DNA from: Dipetalonema caudispina | Taxonomy: Eukaryota; Nematoda; Chromadorea; Rhabditida; Onchocercidae | Reading direction: 5' to 3' | Length of the DNA stretch: 64,000 bases | Assembly (NCBI GenBank): GCA_013365325.1 | Contig: JABVXV010000041.1 | Location: 298,303 to 362,302, forward strand | Part shown: piece by piece, positions 25,162-51,919 of the stretch | Layout of the letters: the number at the start of each line of letters is the position of its first letter | Numbering within the stretch: the first letter of the stretch is position 1 | The notes under the pieces: model-generated | What the model was told of the DNA's origin: nothing | Seen by the model: the letters and a program-made list of their open reading frames with translations, nothing else | Databases searched by the model: none | Position numbers and translations under genes: made by a program

Positions 25162-27646
25162 TTACAATGTTGGAACAACGAAGGACTCTATCGTTTCGAA
25201 AAAATTCAAACAAGCTGACTGGAATGCAACTGGATTGCTGAGATAACAAGCATGTCCTGCTGCCGGTATTCTCAAAAGCCTGAAAAGAAAGCAAACAAAA
25301 TGATTACATCTGTTAGAAGGAAATTTAAAATCAGTAATTTCTTGACTAAGGTGATTGTCGAACTTTGCACTCAATACTTGGATTTCAAGTTAGAGAACTT
25401 AATTTTACGTTCTATTTGGAAGGAAGAAGTAGAAAATATACAAATAAGCAGAGAAAAAAATATTTTAAGAAGTTTGGGATTAGCAAACGAATACACAAAT
25501 TTCAATAAAAGCGAAAACTTACCTGGAATTGGGTAACTTACTGAGACTAGAGGCAGCACTAGGTCCCAGACTGGTGTCACTTTCACCCCACACTACTAAC
25601 ACTGGCGTTCTGATACTTTCGGGGGTTACCGGCATCACATTTGTATTTGACAGTGCAACTGCAACAACACAAGTTAGCCAACTTGTTCCAAGCAACGGGA
25701 CGATATACTGTCCAGCCATACTATGTCCAATAACTATGACCTGCAATAACAAAAAATAAAAAGACAAATTGAACAAGAGAGACTCAATCTATTATAGCAG
25801 TTATAGAAACCATTCTTTGAAAAATCTATATTAAAAGAGTTGAAAAATAATTACGGAGCATATTTTAATTGAAAAAAGCAGCAAAAATTTGACAGTAAAC
25901 GTTTCCAATCATAATAATCTCCTCCTTTTCCTTTCAGGAAAAAAAATTACAGTTTCAAGTTCAAGGGCACGCATAGCTAGGGGAATTATTTCGCCTTTTT
26001 CAGAATCCGGAACTGTAGGTCCACCAGTTTTACCACAACCAGGCATATCAAACGCTAAACATCTGTATCCAGCAGCAGAGAAAATCTAAAAAGGCATTAT
26101 GAGCTCTATTAATAGATAATTTTCCAACTCATTCATAAAAATGAATTGCTTTTAAGAAGCTTGAAACCTTCGAGCAAAAGAACAAAAGATACAAGACAAC
26201 TCATCAAGAATCCAATTTTACAAAACGACCTGCATCGTAGAATTTTCCAGCCAAGTTGATGATGAAAATGACTGGCCATGAATTAATAGAATTGTTCCTT
26301 TGTAAATAACTTCTCGAGGGGGAACCGTTTCTCGGAAAAATATTTCGTATCGCTGGAAAAGTAATATTTCTAAGAAACAGTGAAACTACTATAAACTGAA
26401 CAAATTTAAAAAATTAAATTTTACTTTTGTAATTGTTAACCTCTATACAACAATGAAGCAGGTATTTCGAAATAATTAAATAAATTCAGCCCCAATAATT
26501 GAATATGAAACTGCCCATCAAACAAAATTCCGAAAATTTTTGTTAGCAACTAAGAGAAAATTAGTGTAGTAAACATTCAGAAAACATTCGTGCTGCATAA
26601 ATCAGCATCAAAAAATCATATCGACAAATAATGGAAAATTCCCACTATATTCAAAAAGAAAAAGAAAAATAATCAAGACATAAAGAGAACCAAAAACATC
26701 TCTACTTTCAGCTGAGGAATCTAAAATGTAAATTTCATGGAAATAAAAAACTAGCTTATCATTTCACTTTTTTCTAGATCTATATTAAATTATTTAATTG
26801 CCAAAATATTCCAATAAAAGCTTAAAACTAACAGTAGCACCATGGAAATAATAAAGAAACCCTAAAAAAACTTCCCAATAGATTTAACAGCAGTGGAATT
26901 GTTCATCAACACAATGCTTATTACCGTGATAAGTAATCAGATTATGATAAAATAACATTTAGGTTATAACGGTATCATTTACGTTTCGAAGATATGAACA
27001 AAAAGACTTTCAGTAGATTTCTCCCGAAGTTCAATTGGTTTTGGAAATTTATCAAATTTAAAATGTCCAAAATTCTTTTAATAAACAGCTTCAAAATAAA
27101 ACGATTCCAAATTAATCAGTCACTCCTTTTCTAAAAGACTTCAGAGATGCTATGGAAATGAATGAAAATGTTGCTTAAACAAAGATAATTATGTATAAAC
27201 TTCAACTTTATCTTCTGCGGCATCGCGTTATATCCTGAACAGAAAGTGCTAAAGGACAAACTCACTCATTCTGAATTAACAATGCCTATTTGCAAACTTG
27301 ATTTTCGTCAGAAAGCAATGCAGCATTTTTAAATTTGCATGGCACAGCTGAAGGGAGCAATCTCCACTGCATTCGCTAAGCTTCATTTTATTGATACACA
27401 GTCATTCTGAGAGCTATTCTAACCAGTGGTCAGATTGTTTTACCAGAATTTTGGTGACCAACAAATGATGGATGCAATGTTTTCTAGACTTCCTTAGAGA
27501 TTCTAAGATATTTAAGAGTAGGAACTTACTCCGGCAAGAAAATTTCCTTCGATTGGTCTGACTGCTTTTGAACGCCACAACACTTTTTCTGGGATCGGCT
27601 TTTGGAAGTCAGCTAATCGTACAGCAGGATGTGTATAGGTATCCAT
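25162..27646 (-). CDS. ABHD14-like alpha/beta hydrolase
   Basis: Five exons (27646-27530, 26352-26230, 26085-25951, 25740-25523, 25279-25162) give 236 residues in one frame. The order of motifs fits the ABHD14 family: IFFRE, an oxyanion-loop HGQSFSS, the nucleophile elbow GHSMAG (Ser132), WGESD (Asp180) and AAGHACYL (His207), so the Ser-Asp-His triad is intact. Human ABHD14B has the related FFRE...LLLHG...GHPCYL pattern, and a lysine deacetylase activity has been reported for it; the substrate here is unknown. A small soluble cytosolic protein is expected. It lies last in a run of three minus-strand genes after AIMP2 and mRpS25. The predicted ATG sits inside an inverted repeat, so an upstream exon or a different start is possible. 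Confidence 0.88.
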
Positions 27647-27754
27647 AAACTAAGTTTAAGAATGATCTATAAACCTCATGGCTTCCTGTAAGTAATCCGC
27701 AAGCCTTACTACTTCCCATAAGGCTTGTGGATTATTCTTATACTTAGTTTATGG
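27643..27754. repeat. Imperfect inverted repeat / MITE-like hairpin
   Basis: The left arm from 27643 (CCATAAACTAAGT...) matches the reverse complement of the right arm ending at 27754 (...ACTTAGTTTATGG) over about 40 bases with a few mismatches. A second, nested stem pairs CCGCAAGCCTTA (about 27697-27708) with TAAGGCTTGTGG (about 27719-27730). The predicted ATG of the ABHD14-like gene (27646-27644) lies in the left arm. It may be a small foldback element or a structured 5' leader. Confidence 0.7.
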
Positions 27755-28519
27755 TTACTTCCTCATACTCTATCATATGTAAGTAAATCAAACTCTCTTT
27801 ATTTGGTCATTTAGTGAAAATGAATTGGGGAAAATCTCTTGATAAGGTCGAGAAAAAGCCAATACCATCGATGCAGTAATGCATAATATTACATGGTACA
27901 AACATTGGCAGGTTACACATTGGTGGTCACCCTTTATATTCATAGGTTCTTGAACGAAGTTCAAAATTAAGTAACACAAATTAGAATCAAGACATTTAAA
28001 CAAAATAAAAATCTTTGAAAAAACATTAGAACCGCAGCAATGATAATCCTTACCACTGGGATTTTAACAAGACATTGTGGGACGGAGACATAAATTGGAT
28101 ACTACGTGCTTCAAAGTCTTCAGCCATTTTACAACGAAAAGTAGCAAAAATATCCCGATAAACGGCATAATAACGGACTTTTTACAAGTACCTCATCATA
28201 CAGAATAACTTTTTATTTCCCAGGAAATCCAACAAACTACTAACATAATTACAAACTTCAAACGAAGAACAATACAATGTCTGTATTTTCGTATGTAATT
28301 TACTTATAGTTCAAACGGTTGTGATAACAATTTCATTTGTCCATCAGAGGAATTGATAATTGAGCAATAATGAGTTAAATCAGTGCTTCATCAAATTTTC
28401 ATTTTGTCTTTCTGATAGCTAGTTATATTATCTCTAAAATCCAAGGATTATCACCACTAAATTATCCACAACAAAAAGTGGACCTATATCAATAACACGG
28501 GGTGCAAAAAGATTAACTT
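27755..28519. other. Intergenic between mRpS25 and the ABHD14-like gene
   Basis: About 770 bp between two same-strand genes. The open frame at 27788-28003 (-) has no family resemblance. I saw no U-rich/SL2-type signal that I could assign with confidence. Confidence 0.5.
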
Positions 28520-29470
28520 CTAAATATTATGATTCCATCGCCACTTCCCTTTCATGTAATCAGGCGCATAAAGCAGTGAGGTACATGGGTGCTGGCCTTG
28601 CACTTCACAAATACATTCCCTCTTACATTTCCTCCCAAACAATGCCTGGTCGGTCCTCAACATTTTCTCCAATCGTTCTCGCCTCAACGAAACTTTCGTT
28701 TTACCCAAAGTTGTTCGAAACATTTCTTCAATTTCCTCGCGGGTCCTGCCTTCTAAATCGAACAGCACTTCACGACCATCATCTGCAATTCTCCATTTCA
28801 CTAAGAAACCGAAGAAAATTTTGATGTAACTCCTTTCTTAGTCTCTCTATCCTTATTATGATGTCTAAGACAAATACAAGAAGAATATTTATTTAACTTA
28901 TGATCATAGGATAGCATCGCTGCATGTGACAGTAAGAAAGTATTTATACAACGAAGAAGAAATTCGAATAGTCTTTAAATTCAGTAGTGGTGTATACTGT
29001 CATTTCACGGCGAACCATGTTTCAGAAAACGGACACTTCACAAAAAGTCACAAAAATTTAAAGCTAACCTAAGAAAGCCTTCCCAAAGGGTACAACGCTG
29101 ATGTTTGTAAATCGCACCAGCTGAACATAAGGATTATTGTACTGCAGTTGAGCCCAATGCCAGAAAACAAACTCTATAACACCCTTATGTCGTCTATCGT
29201 CTCGTGGAAACTGCTTATAACCAATAGCAAATATCTGAAAAATACATGAAGAGGCAAAATGATTGACAAATCAAGTATTTCAGGATGATGGAAATCGTTA
29301 AATGAACTTCCTTCTGGACACACGAACGCATTTATCTAATTAATTCAACAGTACATAATGGGACCGAACCTGAAAAGACCAACCTTTACACGATCCCTGA
29401 ATTGTATTGTACCTTGTTGAAGATAAAGATATGTACGCCTTAACGGTACTGTGCCAAGCTTAAATGACAT
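28520..29470 (-). CDS. mrps-25: Mitochondrial small-subunit ribosomal protein mS25 (MRPS25)
   Basis: Three exons (29470-29384, 29234-29069, 28782-28520) give 171 residues, close to the human protein (173). The opening PLRRTYLYLQQG, the central AQLQYNNPYVQLV and the closing CICEVQGQHPC with MKGKWRWNHN match the family along its whole length, within the L51/S25/CI-B8 thioredoxin-like fold. It is a structural protein of the mitochondrial small ribosomal subunit. The second junction uses the TTGCAG acceptor at 28783-28788, which joins to GREVLFDLEG in phase. The start is the Met directly before the family's conserved N-terminus; a longer in-frame upstream extension to 29584 is unlikely. It lies between AIMP2 and the ABHD14-like gene, all on the minus strand. 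Confidence 0.94.
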
Positions 29471-30121
29471 CAGAAAAAGACAGTGCACCTTTAGGAACCG
29501 TCCAAGTAAACACTGGCGGATGTTAGGGCTGCACGCACAGTCTAAATTGCAGCTTGCATACAGTAAATAAATATTACTCCACAATATGAAAAAAGTTTAG
29601 TTCTACTTTGCTATTAAAATTATGTCACCATATGCTATTTAATGTCAATTCCAACCAAGTTACGAAACTTCTTTGAGTCAGTTTTTTTGCCGTGAAAATA
29701 TCAGGAAGTGGAAAATACTTCCCTATTCGGTACAACCGTTTAATTATAACAGTTGCAAGCAATTTTTTTCTAAAGTCATGTACAAACAAGTGCGAAACAA
29801 TGTATGAAACAAATAAATGAACAACAGTGAAACAATTCTTTTTACTTCCTTAATGAATATTAGAAAATCTCTCATAACTTTGACCAAGAGATCTCATTAA
29901 GAGTGGTTGCGACTAAACGACGTCGAACTCACAAATGTATATCTCTGAAACTTTAGTCGAACTAAGAAGACATTACAGACCATTTACGTCGGAGAGAACA
30001 AATCAGTAACTAGAGTGGTAGTTAAAGATCATAGAGCTATTAAACTTAACAAAATTCAACTTTGCTATTACTAAAAGAAAACAGATTGCAGTATGATTCA
30101 ACAAATACAAAATTAGAAGCG
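29471..30121. other. Intergenic between AIMP2 and mRpS25
   Basis: About 650 bp. No gene seen. It separates two same-strand translation genes and would be the intercistronic region if they form an operon. Confidence 0.5.
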
Positions 30122-31849
30122 TTAGTACGCCTGCTGAAGCAATTTATCCATAAGTCGTAACCATAATTCAACATTATTTGCATAATAAGATTGTTTCGTG
30201 ATAACAGAATACGCAAGAACATCAGCTAGCGTTGCAGCAACATTTGGAACCAGATAATCATGGTGACTTAAAGCAATGCTCATTTGACGACATAAACTAT
30301 CTTCATTACTTCTGTTCGACACCACATCATCTATCAGTAGCAGCCAATAATCTATGTGTGTACAAATATCTGCATACTCCGAAGTTGCTGGATAAAGCGA
30401 TATCAGTGCACCAAGTAACTTCCAAACTGAGATATGGTCTGACACTTTCGTACCATTTACTTCGGCAACTAAACTTTTTCCTGTAAAAAAAAGTATTAAT
30501 AGATATGCAATAAAGTGCATTAACATAGTTTAGCTATGGATTTATCTATGTTCCATGTAAGAACAGCTGAATACATTTCTATTAAATATTTCTAATTAAT
30601 TCACAGTCTAATTACCACTAAATGAGACAACACAGTACCATTTTCTTTTATAACTCGAAGGAGCAATTAAAAATTATTGATTTGCTTCCCTATTCGTGTA
30701 AGGATCGAAAAAACTGCGGAGAAACGGTAATCTGGAAAAATCTGCTTCAACAAATATGGAAGGTAGCTCCTCCGTTGGCAATCCTATTTTTCATTGTCAA
30801 TACAAAAAAAAGTTTCCAATTTCTTCAAACGTACGTTATATCCTTGTAATAAGATGTGAAATGAGTTTTAGCAGTTCGCACACTACGCTGTCATATAGTG
30901 ATGAACATTGCTGATATGTTTATACGGACAAGAAATCAAAACTTACGATTGTTAGATGCTTGCAGTTTAATAGTACAACGTGGTACACTGATCCCATCAT
31001 TTAATCCTTCAAACAGTACGGAAGTTCTGGCACCAACTTTCGCTAAATTCTTCAACCACAGTTCTTCAGTATCGCCAACAAAAAGTGTAATCGTATTCAT
31101 GGGATATTTTACAGTTTCAAAAAGAGCTAATGCTGGAGAATAATATGTACTCATTTCCTTCTTTGGTGAAATATCAACTTTATTCTGAAAAGTAAGTCGT
31201 ATGAGTTTTTTAAATTTTCTAATCATATTTACAGAATGTTGAAAAGAAATGCGAGCTTATAATGAGCCTGCAGGATCGTAAACGTAAAAGATATTAGTTA
31301 ATTTAACTATAACTTTGAAATACAGTTATAATTGAACTTGGAGATATGAAGTTCACCTTTTTGAATGCAAATTGTTGCTGCAAAACATCGGGGAAAGTCT
31401 TCGGCTCTCTGAATGTAGCCGCAATTTTTGTTGAAGGGGAGGAACAATTTATTAATGTCTTATTCAAACGACTAATAAATACTGTAAGCTCTTCAATAAG
31501 TTCCAACTGATATCTGTTGATAATTTCCTTCAAGTTTTCTTCCACAGAAGAAGTGACATCACTTGTAATATCTCCCATCGATTCTGTAAATATATTTCAA
31601 AAACTCCGTAATATCGTGAATAAGCTTTAGGAATTCCAGTAGGTTATACGTTAGCTGCACAATCACCACAGTGGAATAGCATGATATGAGATACTCAAGT
31701 AAATAATATTTTCAGATTTATTATATAAGTAACATACCGCTAGTATGAGATACATCATGATAACTCTTTAGCGAATACATCACGTCAGGTGGTTGCATAT
31801 TTTCATAAAAGTTCAGGTATGGTTTAACAGTATACATCGGTTGCATCAT
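30122..31849 (-). CDS. Aminoacyl-tRNA synthetase complex scaffold AIMP2 (p38)
   Basis: Four exons (31849-31738, 31583-31357, 31184-30947, 30480-30122) give 311 residues; human AIMP2 has 320. The N-terminus carries MYTVKPY and MYSLKSYHDVS, matching the lysyl-tRNA synthetase-binding MYQVKPY...MYRLP peptide of human AIMP2. A helical stretch follows (about residues 45-75), then a C-terminal GST-C-like domain ending LADVLAYSVI and VELWLRLMDKL, equivalent to VADVVLWSVL and VQRWMRSCENL. It scaffolds the multi-synthetase complex in the cytosol. A TTTCAG acceptor lies 15 nt upstream of the start. Two adjacent Mets open the frame; the first was used. Confidence 0.9.
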
Positions 31850-31864
31850 CCTCGAAAAGGTAAC
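31850..31864 (-). other. Likely trans-splice acceptor and 5' leader of AIMP2
   Basis: On the minus strand the sequence reads TTTATTTCAG followed by 15 nt and then ATGATG. No upstream coding exon is apparent, so this is a good candidate for spliced-leader addition. Confidence 0.5.
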
Positions 31865-32151
31865 CTGAAATAAACATCTATAAGGTAAAAACAAAAACAA
31901 ATGCAACATCGTTTAAGCCAAGAACGAACGGAATAATACCATTAAACCCCCTTCATCCTCTTAGCTATATCATTGGCACTACTCACATGTTATCACTTCT
32001 GAACCATCTACTGGCTTTTGCAGCTTTTCGAAATTCTCAAAACTCATTGGAATGATTCATTTCGAAGATAAATAGCTGTGCAAGTCACAATTTCCCGAAT
32101 CTAATCCTTCGGAAAGGTTTTGCAAATCTACCTATTTACCATGATTTCCTA

Positions 32152-32226
32152 TTCCTCTCTCTCTCTCTCTCCCTCTCTCTCTCTCCCTTCGTCTCTCTTC
32201 TTCCCCTTCCTCCTGATCTCTCCTTC
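32152..32226. repeat. CT-rich microsatellite
   Basis: Interrupted CT runs with short C/T-rich spacers, about 300 bp upstream of AIMP2. Similar in kind to the tract at 8682-8738. Confidence 0.8.
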
Positions 32227-33356
32227 TCTTCACTGATATTATAAGTAATGTTCAAGCAGCAAATCTTACATTCTTTAGTATCGAAAAAGTACTGAAATTT
32301 CGTTACATTGTAAAAACGAGCCTATTCCTCTTGAGCCTTATCCCATTGGCTGTATTCTTTTTTTCTCTTTGAGTGACAAAAAAATTCGAAATTCAACGTG
32401 GAAAAGGTTTTAGTAACAATCACGTGTAGTGCGATGCTATCAAACATCACTCATTGTAAGTCGGACTTGCTTTGACCCTTTTGCATGATGCATGCCTGCA
32501 TGCATATAGTATCTGCTTACTTTGTTAATAACTTATTTGAGTAATTTTGTTCTCTTTTTCATATGCCATATGCACATCCTCTTGTCATAAAGTAGCAATT
32601 CGGGAAATACTGCAAAGAATTTAGTTGAAGACATTTTTACAACTCCCGGCCATATTGCCAAACAAACTCTACTTATTTTGCATAGTGCTTAAGAGGATCA
32701 TTTAATACAAAGGAGGATGTAAGTATATCTGGTATTCAGGTACTTGATACATTAATTAACTACACAGTTTAACTTATCGCTATATTTTTGCCTCCTTTTC
32801 CGAAAAGACGAATTTCAATCATAAATGTAATCCACTTGGTTTTTTCGTTGCAGCATTTCTTTGAAATATTACATTAAACCAGTTTATTAGCACCATGTTC
32901 ATTTGGAGACAGTATTCCCAAACGCTTTAGTAAACCACTACAAGAAAAATCTGTACATAGCAGCAAGTGAAAAATGAAAGGACACTTCAAATATGAATTA
33001 TTATAATGTTTCTGTGCGTCTTCCTGTTAAAAGTTTTTACATTTCGCATTTCACATTATCGAGTAACTCTTAAAATTTTCGGTGTAGGGAAAAAACTTAG
33101 TGTTACTTATCACAGAAAGAATTCACCAAAACCATTTCAGACTTTTATTCGAAGACCTATGGCACCAATTACCGAATTTTGCAACACACAAAAACAGAGA
33201 AGGCGCATTTCGCTGAGCAAATCATTTCCCATCAGCCTTCACCAAAATTTTGAAGGATGACTATAGCCATCCATGTAGCTTATTTCTAGAAACCGATTAA
33301 AAGAAAGAGGAGGAAAGTTAGAGGGGAATCTTCCAGATAAAAGCACTAGTCCAGAA

Positions 33357-47257
<13,901 letters not shown>

Positions 47258-47302
47258 ATGGTCGTCCTCCTCCGTTGAGGACGCCATCATACTGACCAGC
47301 AC
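47258..47302 (-). other. 5' leader and splice acceptor before egl-19 exon 1
   Basis: GAAATTTCAG precedes this 45-nt stretch on the minus strand. It could be a spliced-leader site or the acceptor of an intron from a distal non-coding exon. A TGA in the coding frame lies within it, so translation in that frame cannot begin further upstream in this exon. Confidence 0.5.
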
Positions 47303-49081
47303 TGAAATTTCAGTAGTTATTTCAAAACTGAACAGAAAAATGTAACTGATACCAAAAATTTTTTCTCCAGTCTTTGATAAGACACAAGGAAATGAAATAA
47401 TTAGGGATAATCAGTGACTGGACTAATTGGTTTTACTGATTACTTTTTTTTTTGTTGCTGATAAACTTATTGCCCGAAAAACTAATTATTCGTTGGTTTT
47501 TCAGACTTATAAGTTCTACCATTTTTCGAAACTATAAGCTTTTAAATAAGTAAGTACAGGGACAAAGCAAATCAACTATAAGAAAAACTGCTAACAAGTA
47601 GGACAAATAGTGATCCTTGACCTATGGCCAATAAAATGTCACCATTACATGCTATTTGATCACACACTAAATTATTTTCCATACCCTAACAAATAATTAA
47701 CAGGAGAGGAAAAGTTCAGAATAAGAAGGCCAGGAAAAAGAAAAAATACTGTATAATCAGAGTTGACAAGCTAATTATTCCTGATATATATGGACTGTAC
47801 TCACTATTAACTTTTGGCAAATGAGGTAGACTTTCATTTCGTTATTTTACACTTCATTTTTAATAAATGAAATGTGAAATTCGGCAAAAACATTGAAGTT
47901 TGAAATTTAAAGTGGAAAATTCAGGAGCTGCAGAACCATCAATATTAACTGTAACAAACGACTTCATTTGTCGAAATTCACTACAAATCGGTAATTGACA
48001 CAGGAAATCGATCATTTTTGGAGTTAAGAATGAAGGTATCATTATTGTAAAGACTTTGAAAATATCTCAAAAATTTCTAAAGTTTTAAAAGCATGCATTT
48101 CACATCCCCAGTGGTGTTTGCAAGAATATGAACAGACAGTAAATGGCTTGAGGATGAGTTGGATACTTGTAGAATATGGTACACAAGTGGTGATTTAGTT
48201 ATGATAGGATAAAGGAAGGAACTACTTCCACTCAATTTATAGCCAGTCGTCAAAGAACATGACATCGTAATCTATCCATGATGTGGAGAGCTGTCCAATC
48301 ATTTCAAATATATGGATATCTGAGATCCCAAAATAATACCTTTCAGCATGTTTATGCTTTGTATCCAATGAAAATAATAGTGATTGATAGATGAAAGTAA
48401 TCCTAGTGATAAGGATGGAGACAGTACTAGTATTAGTGATAAAAGCGCTTCAAGTACAAAAGGCAATTTTTGATTTGGTAATGACGATAATGTAATAACA
48501 AAGTGTGAATATAATAATAATGTGATGTCTATAAAAGTAAGCCTTTTAATAATGTTAATATTTATCATATCAATATTTTCCAAAAGCGAATAGAAAATCT
48601 TCATTGATAAATCTCATTTTCTCTTGAAAAAACCTAAAAATCTAAGTTCGTCTTAAGCTAAGACAAAAAAAATGGTTAATAGAAGTTCGAATTTATTACT
48701 TCAAAACTTTTGTGGGATAATTTCTGTCCCCGTAATTTGCCAACCCCTTACCAGCAGACTTGATAAACTGGTGTTCATAAACAAGTGAAAGGATGGATCT
48801 CAGGTTTTTCCAGCAATAAACGAGTCTATAAGCGCTAAATTGCTTTGACATAAAAATCCAAAATCTTATCAGCAGAACTTGCCCAACTTTCAAAGGATGG
48901 AAGGAAGTGTAAACACTCACCATATCCAACAAACAAAAGATTCTAACAACATAATTGCTGTGAAAGAATTTGATCAATTTTAACAATTTTCAAAATCCGA
49001 GATGGAGTAAAAAGTTCTTGTAAGGATAATGTATGTTACCGGAAGAAAGCTTTTTGATAATCATTAATAGTATCAAGATCA

Positions 49082-49101
49082 ATATATATATATATATATA
49101 T
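49082..49101. repeat. (AT)n microsatellite
   Basis: About ten uninterrupted AT units upstream of egl-19. Confidence 0.85.
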
Positions 49102-50690
49102 GTTTTCATAGAAGACAAATGACCACCTCTCCTAATGATTATTTTATAAAACTAGTGAGTGAGCTTATATAAAGTGCAGTATTTTTCACGTTATGTTACG
49201 TTTGTGGTTAAATTTAAATTAGATAAATTTAGCATAATACTACTTATAACCACCATCTTCCTCGCTTTCTACCAAACAAAAAAAGCTGAACTTATGCGTA
49301 TTTCTTGTTTTTTTTTTTTCTTTTTTTTTTTTTTTAATTAGAAAATGACAACATCCGGAAAATGAGAAGAAATCGATATCCAACGCAACTGGAATGCATT
49401 TCTATGCAAATACTTTTTTCTCTTATCCTAATAAATGAAAATTTTTGAGCTACCCTTGAAATATTCTAAATTTCCAAATGAATATCTTCTAATTGATTCT
49501 TTTTGAAATTTCATAATTAATTTCGGGCAAACAGATGAAATTTTTTCAAATAATTCAATACGTATTCCAAATTCTTAATTCAGAAATACTTTTCTAGTCT
49601 TCCTGAAATGTCTTTCATTTCTAATCAGTCATTTCAGAACTTTAGAGAATATCTTACAGGAAGGCAGGAAAAGAAATAATTTTATACATGATTGAAATGG
49701 TGTAACACACACATTTTTCAGAATATCCAGCTAGTTAAGGATCGAGTTATTTACTTCACTTTTAACTTTCTTCTCAAACTAACTCTATTTTACAGATCCT
49801 TTATTCTTGCTAATGAGAACTACTAAGTAGGAGAAAAGTGAATAGCACAAAATAGTAGTGAATAATTAGTATCGGATATAAATAGACTGTGATTGTGCAG
49901 AAAAGAGATGATGGATACGGGAAGTAAAAGAAAGGAAGGAAAAGTTTATCAGAGTTAACAATAAACCAAACTAAAATCGAAACTAAAGTTTGTCAACACT
50001 GATTGGGAATTCATACATCTTTTCAACCATTAGATTTAGTCATAAATGAGGCAAAAATAGAAATATTACGTTTTCAAAAAAAGATTTCGGAAACGATGAC
50101 AATAATTGAACGTGGCTTGTGAACAGTTCATGAATTCATTGGTGAACTCAACGACTTGTGTTTTAGCAGTCGAAAAACGGATATGAAAAATTGCAAAATG
50201 TGGTAGGAGTCTGTAATTTCCCCAAGTGACATATTATTTAGAAATTCGTTAACTTGGGTATTTTTACAATTTCATTCCTGCGAAATCGTAATTGCAACAT
50301 GGAAATGCATTTTTAAAAATGCTTCCGGAAAGAAACCAGATTTGACAAAAGTGTCAAGGTGAGTAAAGGTTTTCTCTAACAAGCAGTCATTGAGATTTTA
50401 ATCCAGAAATGTTTTTTTCGTTTGAAATAAAAAAAAAAAAAACATTCAAGTATGCTTTTCAAATAATGTGTGCGGGGCAAGAGGACATAGGAAGGGCAGC
50501 TGAGAGAAGATTGAATCATTCAATTCCCTTGAGGAGGATGTCTAGTTAAGTTGACCGGAACTATAAACTTCCTAATTACCGGAAATCCTGTTCCATACTG
50601 AGTTATCGTCTTTTTTTGCCTCTGTTTTTGTTGAATGAAAATTCTAATGAAATATCATAATTCACTTTTTCCTCCACTCGTCTTCTGCAT

Positions 50691-50824
50691 TTTAAAAAAT
50701 TTCGCGATTACTACAAGCTGGCAATTTTTTTTTTTTTATTACAATTCGAACACAGAAACTCACTTTAAAAAATATCGCAATTACTGCAAGTTGGGGATTT
50801 TTTTTTATTATAATTTGAACAGAT
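50691..50824. repeat. Diverged two-copy tandem duplication, about 70-bp unit
   Basis: Copy one begins TTTAAAAAATTTCGCGATTA near 50691 and copy two TTTAAAAAATATCGCAATTA near 50765. Each continues through a CAAG(C/T)TGG core, a T tract and ATT-rich sequence ending (C/T)GAACA. About 80% agreement by eye. Confidence 0.75.
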
Positions 50825-50919
50825 AAATTTAATGTCCCAAACTCATTCAAACGAAAATTAAAAAATGATGAAAAACAGTTCTCAATAAAATCTAAAATTA
50901 AATGAAGTCCCTTCTAAAT

Positions 50920-50943
50920 ATATATATATATATATATATATAT
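50920..50943. repeat. (AT)n microsatellite
   Basis: About twelve AT units just downstream of the tandem duplication. Confidence 0.85.
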
Positions 50944-51919
50944 AACTAGAAATTTCTCTCTATATATTAAAAGGTATGAGAAAAATCAATAAATATAATT
51001 TATCTCAGTCCAGTTAGACAGACTGTCGTAATATTAGTAATATTGATAAGGTTGGATGTTATTGCTTTACTTAATAAAGAAGGATTAATTTATTCACACA
51101 GTTTTCTATTCATGCAACATGAACCTTTGATCTGCTAATAAAGCGAGAAATTATATCCATCTATATCTTGATGATAATTTGAAATGGTTAGGAGATAAGG
51201 GCAAAATACTGATGGTAGTCTTTATTTTCTGGTTTTTGTCAGCCACACTCTATGGATAGCAAAATTCTGAATTTCTATGGTAAAATTCCAAAACAATTAA
51301 GGACGATTGGAATCTGGAAACATTTATATTTGGAAATTTGGGAAAAAGCAATCAGAATTTATTTGTAATTGAAATTTAAAGCTCAAAATTCGCGAAGTGA
51401 TTTTTAAATGAAAAAAAAAAACGAATCCAAAAACAGTCCACCATTTGAACTTTTAATTGATAATGTCAAGAAGCTTAATTTATGCGTCGATGAATAAGAA
51501 AAGAGATGTTGGATAAAAGTTTGGATTATTAATTGAATTCTAAGATACTAAATCAAGAAATGACTTGAAATCACACAGATTTGAAAAGGGTTTGTTATAC
51601 AGCTTACAGCAGGATTTCATTGCCAATCACACAGGATAACAAGGAATAGAAGCTATATGGATTTTCAGAATGTGTTTTTTTCGTGTAGTTCAAAAAACGG
51701 AAGTGTAAAAAAGATAAAGATGAATTGGTATATTTGTCGTAGGTCGGGGATCCATCGATATGCGATGGGGAAAATTATGGAACATTTTTCTCGAAAACTG
51801 GGAGATGAAATTAGCAAGTCACTAATGGTACCAGTGAAGGTGTGTAAGGTGTAAGGTTACGTGTTAAGAAAATAATGAAATAGGCGGTAATAATAAGCAG
51901 TTAAAAGAGATACTCTTAC

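Larger units (their letters stand above)
31850..33356. other. Intergenic between egl-19 and AIMP2
   Basis: About 1.5 kb containing the egl-19 3' flank and the AIMP2 promoter. A CT-rich microsatellite occupies about 32152-32226. The open frame at 33006-33260 (+) is not supported by any family resemblance. Confidence 0.5.

Noticed and set aside
28576..28824. Plus-strand open frame opposite mRpS25
   Set aside because: It is the antisense shadow of the well-supported mRpS25 last exon.
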